DNA of 41,612 nucleotides from NCBI GenBank assembly GCA_017398355.1, contig JAFQGD010000017.1:1-41612 (forward strand), given 5' to 3'. The DNA is from Akkermansia sp. Lineage in GTDB: Bacteria > Verrucomicrobiota > Verrucomicrobiia > Verrucomicrobiales > Akkermansiaceae. Shown here piece by piece: positions 32,611 to 41,545 of the stretch; position 1 is the first letter of the stretch, and every line of letters starts with the position of its first letter. A program made the position numbers and the translations under genes. Under the pieces are notes generated by a model that worked only from the letters and a program-made list of their open reading frames with translations, had not been told where the DNA came from and made no database searches.

Positions 32611-33972
32611 ATGTGGACAGGACGTTTTTCTCAAGCAACGGCAGATTTAGTGCTGCAATACGGCGAATCCATCTCCTACGATTGGAAATTGTATCGGCAT
32701 GATATTGCGGGCTCCATCGCTCACGCCCGCGCCCAGATGAAAGCAGGCATGCTTACGCAAGATGAGTTCAATGCCATTGAAAACGGGCTCAAAAGCATTC
32801 TTGCAGATATTGAGGCGGGGCATTTTCAGTGGAGCATCAAGCTGGAAGACGTACACATGAATATCGAAAGCGAGCTGACTCGCCGCATCGGTGCCCCCGG
32901 TGCCAAGCTGCACACCGCTCGCTCCCGCAACGACCAAGTCGCCACCGACACGAGACTCTACTGCCGCGCAGAGATTGACACCACCATGCAGCTTCTGCAA
33001 GATATGCAGCGAGCCTTGGTGCGCAAAGCAGAGGAATACGCCTCCATCCGCATTCCAGGGTACACACACTTGCAGAGAGCCCAACCGGTGACTATCGGGC
33101 ACCACCTGCTGGCCTATGTAGAAATGCTGGGGCGCGACTACGAGCGCCTAGCAGATTGCCGCCGCCGAGTCAACGTATCCCCCCTTGGTTCCGGAGCCAT
33201 TGCCGGCTCCACCATCAACTTGGATCGCTTCGGTATCGCAGAGGAATTGGGATTCGACGGAGTCACGGAAAACTCCATGGATGCCATCGCCGACCGTGAC
33301 TACATTATGGAAACCCTCTTCTGTCTCTCCCTTATCGGCACTCACCTGAGCCGCATGAGTGAAGACCTCGTACTCTGGAGCAGCGCAGAGTTTGGCTTCT
33401 GCACTCTGTCAGATGCACACACGACCGGCTCCAGCCTCATGCCGCAAAAGAAGAATCCGGACGTGTGCGAGCTGACACGCGGTAAGAGCGGTCGCTTATA
33501 TGGCAATCTTGTGAGCGTCATGGTAGCCGTCAAAGGGCTTCCCCTCACCTATAACCGCGACCTGCAAGAAGACAAGGAGCCACTTTTCGACTCCTTTGAG
33601 ACAATTAGTTTAGCCCTGAGAGTCAACACAGAAATGGTAGCAGCCATGCGCATCAACCCCGACCGCTGCGCAGCCGCCGTGGCAGACCCTCTTTTGTTGG
33701 CCACAGACTTGGCAGATTACTTGGTACGCCGCGGTGTTCCCTTCCGCCACGCTCATGAATTGGTAGGCAAAGCCGTAGCCGTAGCCGTGGGGAGCAACAC
33801 CCCCCTCAATGAACTGACTCTGGAGCAATTCCGCGCCATATCCCCGGAGTACGCAGAAGATGTACACAGCGTCTTCAATCTGGACCGAGCATTCCAACTC
33901 CGCACCAACCCCGGAGCCCCCAATCCCGACAACACGGCACGCCGTATTGCGTTCTGGAAAGAAAAGCTCTGA
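32611..33972 (+). CDS. argH: Argininosuccinate lyase
   Basis: 453 residues, the usual ArgH length. It splits argininosuccinate to arginine and fumarate, the last step of arginine synthesis, as a cytoplasmic homotetramer. Seen: MWTGRFS start, EDVHMNIE (79-86), HTARSRNDQ (101-109), the TH of GYTHLQRAQP (150-159), SPLGSGAIAGS, and the fumarase/aspartase-superfamily signature GSSLMPQKKNPD (273-284) holding the catalytic Ser. The helical tail ends RRIAFWKEKL. A TTGCAC/TAAGCT promoter lies only 10 bases upstream, so the mRNA may be nearly leaderless; a strong terminator follows 28 bp after the stop. No other arg genes are in the window. Confidence 0.96.
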   Translation: MWTGRFSQATADLVLQYGESISYDWKLYRHDIAGSIAHARAQMKAGMLTQDEFNAIENGLKSILADIEAGHFQWSIKLEDVHMNIESELTRRIGAPGAKLHTARSRNDQVATDTRLYCRAEIDTTMQLLQDMQRALVRKAEEYASIRIPGYTHLQRAQPVTIGHHLLAYVEMLGRDYERLADCRRRVNVSPLGSGAIAGSTINLDRFGIAEELGFDGVTENSMDAIADRDYIMETLFCLSLIGTHLSRMSEDLVLWSSAEFGFCTLSDAHTTGSSLMPQKKNPDVCELTRGKSGRLYGNLVSVMVAVKGLPLTYNRDLQEDKEPLFDSFETISLALRVNTEMVAAMRINPDRCAAAVADPLLLATDLADYLVRRGVPFRHAHELVGKAVAVAVGSNTPLNELTLEQFRAISPEYAEDVHSVFNLDRAFQLRTNPGAPNPDNTARRIAFWKEKL

Positions 33973-34000
33973 TACAGCATCCCACCATTTTCTCCTTGCA

Positions 34001-34026
34001 AAGGCTAGTACCCACTAGCCTTTTTT
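34001..34026 (+). terminator. Rho-independent terminator of argH
   Basis: aaggctagt (34001-34009) and actagcctt (34014-34022) form a 9-bp stem with loop accc; the T-run extends to 34026. Confidence 0.9.
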
Positions 34027-34096
34027 GCTGTACTACTTGCCCGAAATACAAACATCTTACAGTCGCAAAATAACACGCCAGGGACATACTTTCAGC

Positions 34097-34125
34097 TTGC
34101 AATCCGCCAGGGTGGCCTATATACT
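34097..34125 (+). promoter_or_regulatory. Promoter placing the transcript start at the next start codon
   Basis: TTGCAA (34097-34102), 17-base spacer, TATACT (34120-34125). Seven bases separate the -10 from the ATG at 34133, so transcription would start at or next to the A of the ATG (leaderless mRNA). Confidence 0.6.
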
Positions 34126-34132
34126 CGCCCGC

Positions 34133-34741
34133 ATGGAATGGAATGACAGCTTCATGGACCTCTTCCGGAATGCGGTAGAACGCTATCACGAGCGCCCTCA
34201 AACCAGCATCGACCGCTTTTTTCTGCCCGAGGAAGTGAAGATATTGGCAGATATGGGCTACCAACCGGCAGAGATGCATGCCTACATCCAAGAATATGCC
34301 GTCAAGGGAGACCCCAGCCCCTCCACTATTCTGCTGATAGCCGCAGCCCGGCGTTCATTTTTCATTACCCAGCAAAGGGGGATTTCCGGCAACGCACGCC
34401 CGGTACGCGCTATTGATTTACCCCCGGAAACGGATGATTTCCAAGAAATTGCTTACCTGCCTCGCATCATCAGCAAAGCAGCAGCAAAACTGTTCGGCAC
34501 ATTGGATCCGTCTATCATGTACTATGATGAAAAAGACCGTCTATTCCTTCGAGAGCACGGCAACATTCACCCGGCAGATTTCCTCTACCTGACGTGGCAA
34601 GCGCATGGAGACAAACAAAAGATGGTATCAGCAGTGCTCAATGCCATCCGCTCGGCGCAGCAGCAGCCCCCTGCCACCCCGCCACCTTCCTCCCACCCCA
34701 CGCAGGCACCCATCATTCAGCGAGAACTTAATCTTGAATAG
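34133..34741 (+). CDS. Protein of unknown function before the efflux genes
   Basis: 202 residues from ATG 34133; not recognised. There is no signal peptide or membrane segment, so it is probably cytoplasmic. It is helix-rich with blocks FLPEEVKILADMGYQPAEM, PSTILLIAAARRSFFI, AYLPRIISKAAAKLFG and MYYDEKDRLFLREHG, and ends in a Pro-rich stretch. The two blocks FLPEEVKILADMGY and YYDEKDRLFLREHG look like related halves (acidic pair, then KxL and a turn), which may reflect an internal duplication. The frame continues upstream to a TTG at 34025 but that part overlaps the argH terminator, and a TTGCAA/TATACT promoter ends just before ATG 34133. The next gene starts 8 bp after its stop, so they are probably one operon. 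Confidence 0.65.
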   Translation: MEWNDSFMDLFRNAVERYHERPQTSIDRFFLPEEVKILADMGYQPAEMHAYIQEYAVKGDPSPSTILLIAAARRSFFITQQRGISGNARPVRAIDLPPETDDFQEIAYLPRIISKAAAKLFGTLDPSIMYYDEKDRLFLREHGNIHPADFLYLTWQAHGDKQKMVSAVLNAIRSAQQQPPATPPPSSHPTQAPIIQRELNLE

Positions 34742-34749
34742 CAGAAGCC

Positions 34750-35208
34750 ATGCCCAGCTCCGATGAACGCCCAGAACTCTATGATGAACGCGTCTCCACG
34801 GAGCCGCAGCGCAAGGCACTTGATGCCATGTCGGAAGACTTGGTGCGCAAGCTGCATGCCATGGTAGCTGAGCAGGAAGCCCGCGCACGCGATTTTGCAG
34901 CCCACCAGCACTCCCTTTCCTCCCTACCCCGGCTGCAACAATTGACACTCCCTCAAGAAGCTCGGCAAGTCTCGGAACCACATGAGCATCCGCAGCATCA
35001 TCCTACCATTACTAATGGGCCACAACCGGCTACCAAGCCCAAGAAAAAGGCATCAGATCCCCCCCACCATACGCGGCCTCATTCACCTTGGGATTACGAA
35101 GATATAGGCCAACCTGCGCCGGAGCAAAAAAAGGAAGGCGGAGTAAGCGCCGGCACCATTGTATTCATCATTTTTATCATTATTATCATCCTGCGCAATT
35201 GCAGCTGA
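34750..35208 (+). CDS. Small tail-anchored protein of unknown function
   Basis: 152 residues; not recognised. A charged helical N-terminus (about 10-55, KALDAMSEDLVRKLHAMVAEQEARARDF) is followed by a His/Pro-rich low-complexity linker and a single very hydrophobic C-terminal helix (AGTIVFIIFIIIIILR, about 132-148) ending NCS. This is the layout of a C-tail-anchored inner-membrane protein with a cytoplasmic N-terminus. It lies 8 bp after the previous gene and 30 bp before the efflux adaptor gene, so it probably shares their transcript. Nothing in the sequence gives a function; a link with the pump is only positional. Confidence 0.6.
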   Translation: MPSSDERPELYDERVSTEPQRKALDAMSEDLVRKLHAMVAEQEARARDFAAHQHSLSSLPRLQQLTLPQEARQVSEPHEHPQHHPTITNGPQPATKPKKKASDPPHHTRPHSPWDYEDIGQPAPEQKKEGGVSAGTIVFIIFIIIIILRNCS

Positions 35209-35238
35209 TGCTTCATATTTCACCACAACAATCCACTC

Positions 35239-38220
35239 ATGACCAAAAACACGCTCATCGCACTTGCTCTCTGTGGTTGCACCATGGGAATCCTCCTCCC
35301 GGCCTGCCACAACGGCGAGGATTCGACAGCCCAAGCAGAGGAAGCCGTTATCAAAGTTTTTCATATTCGCAAACAAAATGTCACAGATACCGGAGATTGG
35401 TTCGGATATCTGCGGGGGAAAAACGACACCGATATTCATCCCCGAGTCTCCGGCTTTCTGATTGCTCAGGAATATAAAGATGGGCAATTTGTAAAAAAGG
35501 GTGATATTCTCTTCAAAATAGACCCGGAGTTGTTTGAAGCAGAGCTGGCACAAGCACTGGCCAACCTGCAAGCAGCAGAAGCATCCCTTGCCGCCGCCAA
35601 GGCAACACAAGAGCAATGGCAGATGGATGTTTCCCGCTACGAACAACTCGTCAAAACTAGTGCTGTTTCAGAAAAGCAATTGAGCGATGCCCAGCACAGC
35701 TTGCGCGCAGAAATCGCCAATGTCAAAGCTTGCCAAGCAAGAGTAGAGCAAAACAAAGCTTCTGTAGAAAAAGCGCGCATCAATTTGGACTACACCGTTG
35801 TACGCGCACCCTATGATGGCATCGTCAGCACGGCACTGGCTTCATTGGGTGACTTGGTGGGCGAAAGCACCAAGTTAGCCAATATTACTGCCATCAATCC
35901 CATCCGTGTGGATTTCTCGCTCAACAGTGATGCCCTCGTCAATTCGTTCCGCAAATTCGGCAAGGTCGAATCTGCCAAAAAAGATGAGTCTCTCACCTCC
36001 CCCAAATTCGATTTGATTTTGGAAGATGGCAGCATCCACCCCTACAAGGGCACCCTGCTCTCCATGGAAAGTAAAATTGACACAACCGGTTTGATAAACG
36101 TGGAGGGTGAAATCGAGAATCCGGATTTACTTTTGCGCAGCGGCATGCCCGTGCGCATACGCATTCCGCTCGGCGCCAGTTCAGGAGCATCAAAAGAAGC
36201 ACTGTTGGTACCCCAAGAAGCCATACGCACAGTTCTGCGCAACAATTTCATCATCGTTGTTGATAAAAACAATGTGCCCCATACGGTCCCGGTTGTACCG
36301 AGTGGCAAGTACGATATCACCATCACTGAAGAAGACGGCTACACCTCCACCCAAAAGCTGGTTGCAATTAAAGCTTATTCGCGCCCGCTGGAAGACTATT
36401 TCCGAGAATTCGGCTATGAGGATGCCGCACAAGTGCCGGTAGTAGCAGACTCCGAAAATGGCGTGCGCGCCATGAATATCTCCTCCGCAAACAGTCGACT
36501 GGCGAAAAATGCCCCCACCCCTCGCGGTACTGTCAAAACTACTGCTTTCTCTTTCCGCCGCACACTCACACCTGCTGAAAAGGCGGCCCTCGAACAAGCG
36601 AAGAACGGCCCGCAAACTGTGGCAGATGTACCGGCCAGTCTTCCTCCTTTCCCGGTGGAAGTGCTGCCCCTCATCCGGCAGGATGTTTCCATCCAGCACG
36701 AATGGTTCGGCACGCTGCGAGGACAAGAGGAGACGGATATTCGCCCCAAGGTAAGCGGCTTCATCATGTCCCAAAACTTCCGCAATGGCACACTGGTGAA
36801 GAAAGGTGATGTTCTCTTCACCATCGACCCCGCTCCCTACAAAGCAGCGTTGGCAGAGGCTCAAGCCAATTTGCATGCTGCGGAAGCGTCATTGGAACAG
36901 GCTCAAGCCCAAGTCGATATGAGCCGTAGCGATTATGAGCGCTACCGCAAGCTCACGGCTGCCACCCCCGGAGCAGTCTCTGACAAAACCGTGACAGATG
37001 CTCTCACCGCGCTCAAAACAAATGAAGCAGCCTTGCTCAAAGCCCAAGCAACCGTTGAGCAAATGAAAGCGACCTGCAATCTGGCAGAAATCAACCTGAG
37101 CTACACCACCATCACCGCCCCCTTTGATGGGAGAGCCGGTATCGGCAAGCCCTCCATCGGCACCTTGGTGAGTCCTTCTGATAAGCTACCCTTGGTCACC
37201 CTCTCTTCTGTAAATCCTATGCGCGTGGATTTCAGCGTGAGTGGCAAAGGCGCACTTGCCGGCATTGAAGCCCTGCGCGCCGGCAAGGTAACGGATCAAA
37301 ATCGCCCCACTTTTGAGCTTATACTCAAAGACGGCTCCATCTATCCCACGAAGGGCGCTATCGTATCGGCAGACAATGCCGTGAACCTTTCAACCGGCAC
37401 ATTCGGCATGGTGGGCCAGATTGAAAACACCGATTCCGGGCTGCGAAGCGGCATGCCAGTGCGTGTCCGAGCCGGTATGAGCAAGATACCGGGAGCCTTC
37501 CTCGTTCCAGCTAGAGCACCCCTCACCGCTCAAGGCCGCGATATTCTCTTACTGCTGGGCAAGGACAACGCACCCGATGCACTCCCCATCACCAAAGGCG
37601 CCATGGTCATCGTACCGGTGGATGAGGGTGAAGGCAAAGTCACCACACAGCCCATGTATGTTGTAGATGTGGACAGAGCCTCCATGGTTCCCCTCTTGCT
37701 GGCAAAAACAGGAGCCAGTAGCCTAGATGCTTTTATCTTAGAGCAAAAACAAGCGAAGAGTTGGGATGAGCTGGCTCTCCAACAATTTGAAGTGGCAGAC
37801 TTTAAAGCATACGCCGAAAAATTAGCAGGCAAGCCCCTGCCCGAGAATCTCCCGCAAACCGAAGGAGCTACGGATTGGCAGTCTCTTGTCCTGCAAAATC
37901 AAGGGGTAAAGAACACAAAAGAATTGCTCCTGAAACAAAGCAACGCTAAGGATGAATTTGACTACGTGGCGCAGCTCATGGGGGCTCCGTCTGCTATGGA
38001 AATGGTACTCAAGCAAATGGGCTACGACGATGTGAAGGATGTCCGTGTTATCGTGGAAGGCACCATTATGGCGGCCAGTCAGACAATGGCGACCAATAAA
38101 TCGGCCAATACAAGAGCCAACAAACTCACGCCAAAATCTTTCCACTATGTGGCACCTCGCACCGTAGTTGATTCCGTAACGGCAGAGGCCGATACCACCA
38201 CAGCCCCCCAATACAATTAA
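35239..38220 (+). CDS. Tandem (double) RND periplasmic adaptor lipoprotein
   Basis: 993 residues; single-module adaptors are about 350-420. The signal peptide ends in the lipobox LPAC (Cys23), so the protein is lipid-anchored. Two full membrane-fusion (HlyD/AcrA) modules follow. Module 1 begins near W54 (WFGYLRG, DIHPRVSGFL, VKKGDILFKIDP, coiled hairpin, LDYTVVRAPYDGIV, LRSGMPVRIRIP). Module 2 begins near W489 (WFGTLRG, DIRPKVSGFI, VKKGDVLFTIDP, coiled hairpin, LSYTTITAPFDGRAG, LRSGMPVRVRAG). The offset is 435 residues, and both have the split lipoyl and beta-barrel parts in the same order. After module 2 comes an extra helical tail of about 170 residues (about 800-970). AcrA-like adaptors join the inner-membrane pump to an outer-membrane channel as hexamers, functionally a trimer of dimers; this chain may supply each dimer as one polypeptide. 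The pump gene starts 21 bp downstream. Confidence 0.9.
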   Translation: MTKNTLIALALCGCTMGILLPACHNGEDSTAQAEEAVIKVFHIRKQNVTDTGDWFGYLRGKNDTDIHPRVSGFLIAQEYKDGQFVKKGDILFKIDPELFEAELAQALANLQAAEASLAAAKATQEQWQMDVSRYEQLVKTSAVSEKQLSDAQHSLRAEIANVKACQARVEQNKASVEKARINLDYTVVRAPYDGIVSTALASLGDLVGESTKLANITAINPIRVDFSLNSDALVNSFRKFGKVESAKKDESLTSPKFDLILEDGSIHPYKGTLLSMESKIDTTGLINVEGEIENPDLLLRSGMPVRIRIPLGASSGASKEALLVPQEAIRTVLRNNFIIVVDKNNVPHTVPVVPSGKYDITITEEDGYTSTQKLVAIKAYSRPLEDYFREFGYEDAAQVPVVADSENGVRAMNISSANSRLAKNAPTPRGTVKTTAFSFRRTLTPAEKAALEQAKNGPQTVADVPASLPPFPVEVLPLIRQDVSIQHEWFGTLRGQEETDIRPKVSGFIMSQNFRNGTLVKKGDVLFTIDPAPYKAALAEAQANLHAAEASLEQAQAQVDMSRSDYERYRKLTAATPGAVSDKTVTDALTALKTNEAALLKAQATVEQMKATCNLAEINLSYTTITAPFDGRAGIGKPSIGTLVSPSDKLPLVTLSSVNPMRVDFSVSGKGALAGIEALRAGKVTDQNRPTFELILKDGSIYPTKGAIVSADNAVNLSTGTFGMVGQIENTDSGLRSGMPVRVRAGMSKIPGAFLVPARAPLTAQGRDILLLLGKDNAPDALPITKGAMVIVPVDEGEGKVTTQPMYVVDVDRASMVPLLLAKTGASSLDAFILEQKQAKSWDELALQQFEVADFKAYAEKLAGKPLPENLPQTEGATDWQSLVLQNQGVKNTKELLLKQSNAKDEFDYVAQLMGAPSAMEMVLKQMGYDDVKDVRVIVEGTIMAASQTMATNKSANTRANKLTPKSFHYVAPRTVVDSVTAEADTTTAPQYN

Positions 38221-38241
38221 CCCTTTCACGCACTAAAACTC

Positions 38242-41200
38242 ATGTCCCCGTTTTTCATCAAACACCCCATCATTGCAGGTGTCATCGCCATCGTCACCAC
38301 GATGCTTGGCATCATCTGCATGCTTGCCCTGCCCATCTCACAGTACCCGGATATTGCCCCGGTGACCATCCAGCTCAGTGCCGCCTACCCGGGCGCCAAT
38401 GCTCAGGAGGTAGCAGATTCTGTGGCCACCCCCGTTGAACTCCAGCTTTCCGGTATTGGTGGCATGGATTACATGAACTCCACCTCCTCCAACAACGGCT
38501 CCTGTACGATTAACGTCATCTTTGAGCCGGGGAGCGATGCCAACACAAGCCAACAGCTCACCTACATGCGCTACAGCCAAGCCACCTCGCAGCTGCCCTC
38601 ATCTGTATCGCAAATGGGCGTAACCATTAAACAATCCTCCGGTCTTCCCCTTGTCATCTACGCTATTGACTCCCCGGAAGGCTTTTTCAGCCCCATTGAC
38701 CTGACGGGCTACGCCTACATCAACCTGGTAGACCCCATCAAACGCGTACCGGGTGTGGGCGATGTGATGGTGTTCGGTGGTCGCTATGCTGTGCGTATCT
38801 GGCTTGATAGCGAAAAGATGGCTCAAAAGGGATTGACGGTAAACCAAGTGTACAACGCCGTATCAGCGCAGAACGATATCAACCCCGGTGGTTCCGTGGG
38901 TGCAGAGCCCATGCCGGATGGCCAGGAATTCACCTTTACCATCCGCAACAAAGGGCGCGTGGGCAGTATTGAGGAGTTCGGCGATATCATCGTATTGCAG
39001 AATGGTACCCAGTCCGTACGCCTCAAGGATATCGCCAAAATTGAGTTAGGTTCGCAGAGTTACTCCTTGGCAGGCCGCGTGGACAGCAAGCCCGCCACCT
39101 GCTTGGCTATTTACCAGGCGGCAGATGCCAATGCTCTGGAAACAGTGGCCAACCTACGCGCGCTCTTCGCAGAGAAAGAAAAGGTCATGCCGGAGGGTAT
39201 GCGCGGCTTCGTTGCCTTGGATACCACCACCACGGTAAGCGATTCTATCAACGAAATCATCCATACCCTCTTCGAAGCCCTGGTGCTGGTAGCATTGGTG
39301 GTGTTCCTCTTCCTGCAGGGCTGGCGCGCCACGCTCATTCCCCTCATCGCGGTGCCGGTATCTCTTGTCACCACCTTCTGTTTCTTCCCCATTTTGGGCT
39401 TCTCACTCAACACCATCTGCCTGCTGGGCATGGTGTTAGCTATCGGTCTGGTGGTGGACGATGCCATCGTGGTGGTGGAAGCAGTAGAATCCCACATGGA
39501 AAACGGCATGAGCCCGCGCCAAGCCACCTTTGCCGCCATGAAAGAAGTGAGTGGCCCGGTTATCGCCATTGCTTTGGTCTTGGCAGCGGTATTCCTTCCT
39601 TCCGTTCTGTTGCCCGGCATCACCGGTACTCTCTTCCAGCAATTTGCCGTCACGATTGCCGTTTCCATGCTCATATCGGCCTTCAACGCCCTGACTCTAT
39701 CACCGGCGCTCTCGGCCATCATGCTTAAACCCAAAAAGGAACACAAATCTTTGCTGACTCCTTTCTACAACGGTTTCAACCGCGTATATGATTGGGTGGC
39801 AGAGCGTTTCGCCGCAGTGTGCGGTTTTCTCTGCCGCAAGCTGTGGATTTCCATGCCGCTGCTGGCAGGCATCACCCTACTGATTGTCCCCACCGCCTCT
39901 CGCGTACCCGGTGGCTTCCTTCCCAGCGAAGACCAAGGGTACTTGCTGGCCGGGGTCATCATGAAACCCGGGGTTTCCCTGCAACGCCTCACCGATGAAA
40001 CGGTGCCCGTGGAAAAGGTTCTTACCTCCGATTCGGCCGTGGAGCACGTTGTTTCCATCATCGGTATGAACTTGGTGCTGGGCGTGCAGACCACCAACGC
40101 CATGACCTACTTCATCAAGCTCAAGGACTTTGCCGTGCGCGAGCCTATGGAAAACGGCAAACAGCCTACGGCAGAGGACATTTACAAGCGACTCCAAGCA
40201 AAACTGGTCATGTGTGGTGCAGACGGTACTGTCTTTGTCACATCCCCGCCCGCTATCCCCGGCGTGGGCACCGGTAATGACATTACATTCGTGGTGGAAG
40301 ACCGCGAAGGTCAAGGTGTATCCGCACTCTACTCGCAAATGCAGCGTTTGGAAGCAGCTCTGCGCGCCCATCCGGCCATTGGCAGTGCCACAGACATGAT
40401 GCTGCCGGCCGTACCGCAAAAGAGCATTGCCATCGACAAAGATAAATGCTTGGCTCAAGGCGTAGACTACGCCGCAGCCAATTCCTTGCTGGCTTGCTTC
40501 AACGGTTCCCGTTTCGTAAACTACTACACCCAATTTGGTCAGCAATGGCAGGTCTACCTGCAAGCCGCCGGTGCAAACCGTGTAAACACAGACCAAATTG
40601 CCAACTTTTATGTGAGTAACGACAAGGGTGAATCTGTCCCCCTGAGCACGCTCGTCACCATCAATGACATTGCCGATACGGAATTCGTACAGCACACCAA
40701 CAATTACAACAGCGGGCGAATCAACGTCAAGCCGGCAGAGGGTTACTCCTCCGCGCAAGCTATGGCTGCCATCGAATCGGTATTCGATGAAACAATGGAT
40801 AAAACAAAATACGGCTTCTCCTACGTGGACATGAGCTTCCAAGAAAAGAAGGTGCAGGATGGCCTCGGGCTCGGTTCCATCTTCACCCTCTCCGGCATTT
40901 TCGCCTTCCTCATCATGGCCGCCCTGTATGAGAAGTGGACACTGCCGCTGGCCATCTTCCTCTCAGTTCCCATTGCCGTGTTGGGTGCATTCTTCGGCCT
41001 GTGGATGACCAACATGTCTCTTGATCTCTACGCACAAATTGGCCTGGTGATGCTCGTGGGCTTAGCGGCCAAGAATGCCATTTTGATTGTGGAATTCGCC
41101 GTACTGCAAATGGAGCGTGGACAAAGCCTGCTGGATGCCGCCGTGACAGCAGCGCGCATGCGTTTACGCCCCATTCTCATGACCTCCTTCGCCTTCATCT

Positions 41201-41451
41201 TGGGCTGCGTTCCATTGCTTACTGCGGAGGGTTCCGGCGCCTTGGCTCGCAATGCTATTGGCGTGGTCGTGGTCGTAGGCATGACTATCGCCTCTCTCGT
41301 GGGGGTCTTCTTCATCCCCTGCTCCTTTGTCTTCATCATGAAACTCTTCCGCTCCAAGGTAGAGAAGGCCCAACACGGCCCCGATCCGGATGAAGAAATA
41401 GCATACGCCCGATTGGAAGCAGCAGAGGAAGAACGCACTGCTCAATCCTAA
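38242..41451 (+). CDS. AcrB-type (HAE1) RND multidrug efflux pump
   Basis: 1069 residues, full length. It is an inner-membrane, proton-driven trimeric pump that exports hydrophobic drugs and other amphiphiles. Seen: [15 protein letters not shown] start helix, [22 protein letters not shown] (porter domain), [15 protein letters not shown] with the proton-relay Asp406-Asp407, [21 protein letters not shown], a second half with [17 protein letters not shown] helices, and Lys944 in [14 protein letters not shown], the partner of the Asp pair. The end [21 protein letters not shown] is the conserved helix 11/12 region. It lies 21 bp after the tandem adaptor gene. No outer-membrane channel gene follows within the window; a group II intron begins (by its 3' end) about 23 bp after the stop, so a channel gene, if present, lies beyond it or elsewhere. 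Confidence 0.96.
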   Translation: MSPFFIKHPIIAGVIAIVTTMLGIICMLALPISQYPDIAPVTIQLSAAYPGANAQEVADSVATPVELQLSGIGGMDYMNSTSSNNGSCTINVIFEPGSDANTSQQLTYMRYSQATSQLPSSVSQMGVTIKQSSGLPLVIYAIDSPEGFFSPIDLTGYAYINLVDPIKRVPGVGDVMVFGGRYAVRIWLDSEKMAQKGLTVNQVYNAVSAQNDINPGGSVGAEPMPDGQEFTFTIRNKGRVGSIEEFGDIIVLQNGTQSVRLKDIAKIELGSQSYSLAGRVDSKPATCLAIYQAADANALETVANLRALFAEKEKVMPEGMRGFVALDTTTTVSDSINEIIHTLFEALVLVALVVFLFLQGWRATLIPLIAVPVSLVTTFCFFPILGFSLNTICLLGMVLAIGLVVDDAIVVVEAVESHMENGMSPRQATFAAMKEVSGPVIAIALVLAAVFLPSVLLPGITGTLFQQFAVTIAVSMLISAFNALTLSPALSAIMLKPKKEHKSLLTPFYNGFNRVYDWVAERFAAVCGFLCRKLWISMPLLAGITLLIVPTASRVPGGFLPSEDQGYLLAGVIMKPGVSLQRLTDETVPVEKVLTSDSAVEHVVSIIGMNLVLGVQTTNAMTYFIKLKDFAVREPMENGKQPTAEDIYKRLQAKLVMCGADGTVFVTSPPAIPGVGTGNDITFVVEDREGQGVSALYSQMQRLEAALRAHPAIGSATDMMLPAVPQKSIAIDKDKCLAQGVDYAAANSLLACFNGSRFVNYYTQFGQQWQVYLQAAGANRVNTDQIANFYVSNDKGESVPLSTLVTINDIADTEFVQHTNNYNSGRINVKPAEGYSSAQAMAAIESVFDETMDKTKYGFSYVDMSFQEKKVQDGLGLGSIFTLSGIFAFLIMAALYEKWTLPLAIFLSVPIAVLGAFFGLWMTNMSLDLYAQIGLVMLVGLAAKNAILIVEFAVLQMERGQSLLDAAVTAARMRLRPILMTSFAFILGCVPLLTAEGSGALARNAIGVVVVVGMTIASLVGVFFIPCSFVFIMKLFRSKVEKAQHGPDPDEEIAYARLEAAEEERTAQS

Positions 41452-41476
41452 TTTCTTTTCCTTTCAATTGATAATT

Positions 41477-41539
41477 GAGTAGGGGGACTTTCGTCCCCCT
41501 CTCACACCACCGTACGTGCCATTTATGGCATACGGCGGT
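41477..41539 (-). ncRNA. Group II intron domains V and VI
   Basis: Domain V (41506-41539): read on the minus strand, lower stem ACCGCCGTA with TACGGTGGT (one G-U wobble), upper stem TGCCA/TGGCA, loop TAAA and a 2-base CG bulge on the 3' side, 34 bases in all. The catalytic-triad position reads CGC with the G in the wobble, as in the domain V rule. The terminal loop is TAAA, not the usual GNRA. Two bases later domain VI (41477-41503) forms GAG-AGGGGGAC-GAAA-GTCCCCCT-A-CTC, with a single unpaired A three bases from the stem base, the expected branch-point adenosine. Confidence 0.88.
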
Positions 41540-41545
41540 TTCCAA

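Noticed and set aside
34025..34132. 36-residue N-terminal extension of the unknown protein at 34133
   Set aside because: Its TTG lies within the argH terminator T-run and a good promoter sits inside it.
41452..41503. Hairpin at 41481-41500 as the terminator of the RND pump gene
   Set aside because: No T-run follows on the plus strand, and it fits intron domain VI on the minus strand with a bulged A next to domain V.
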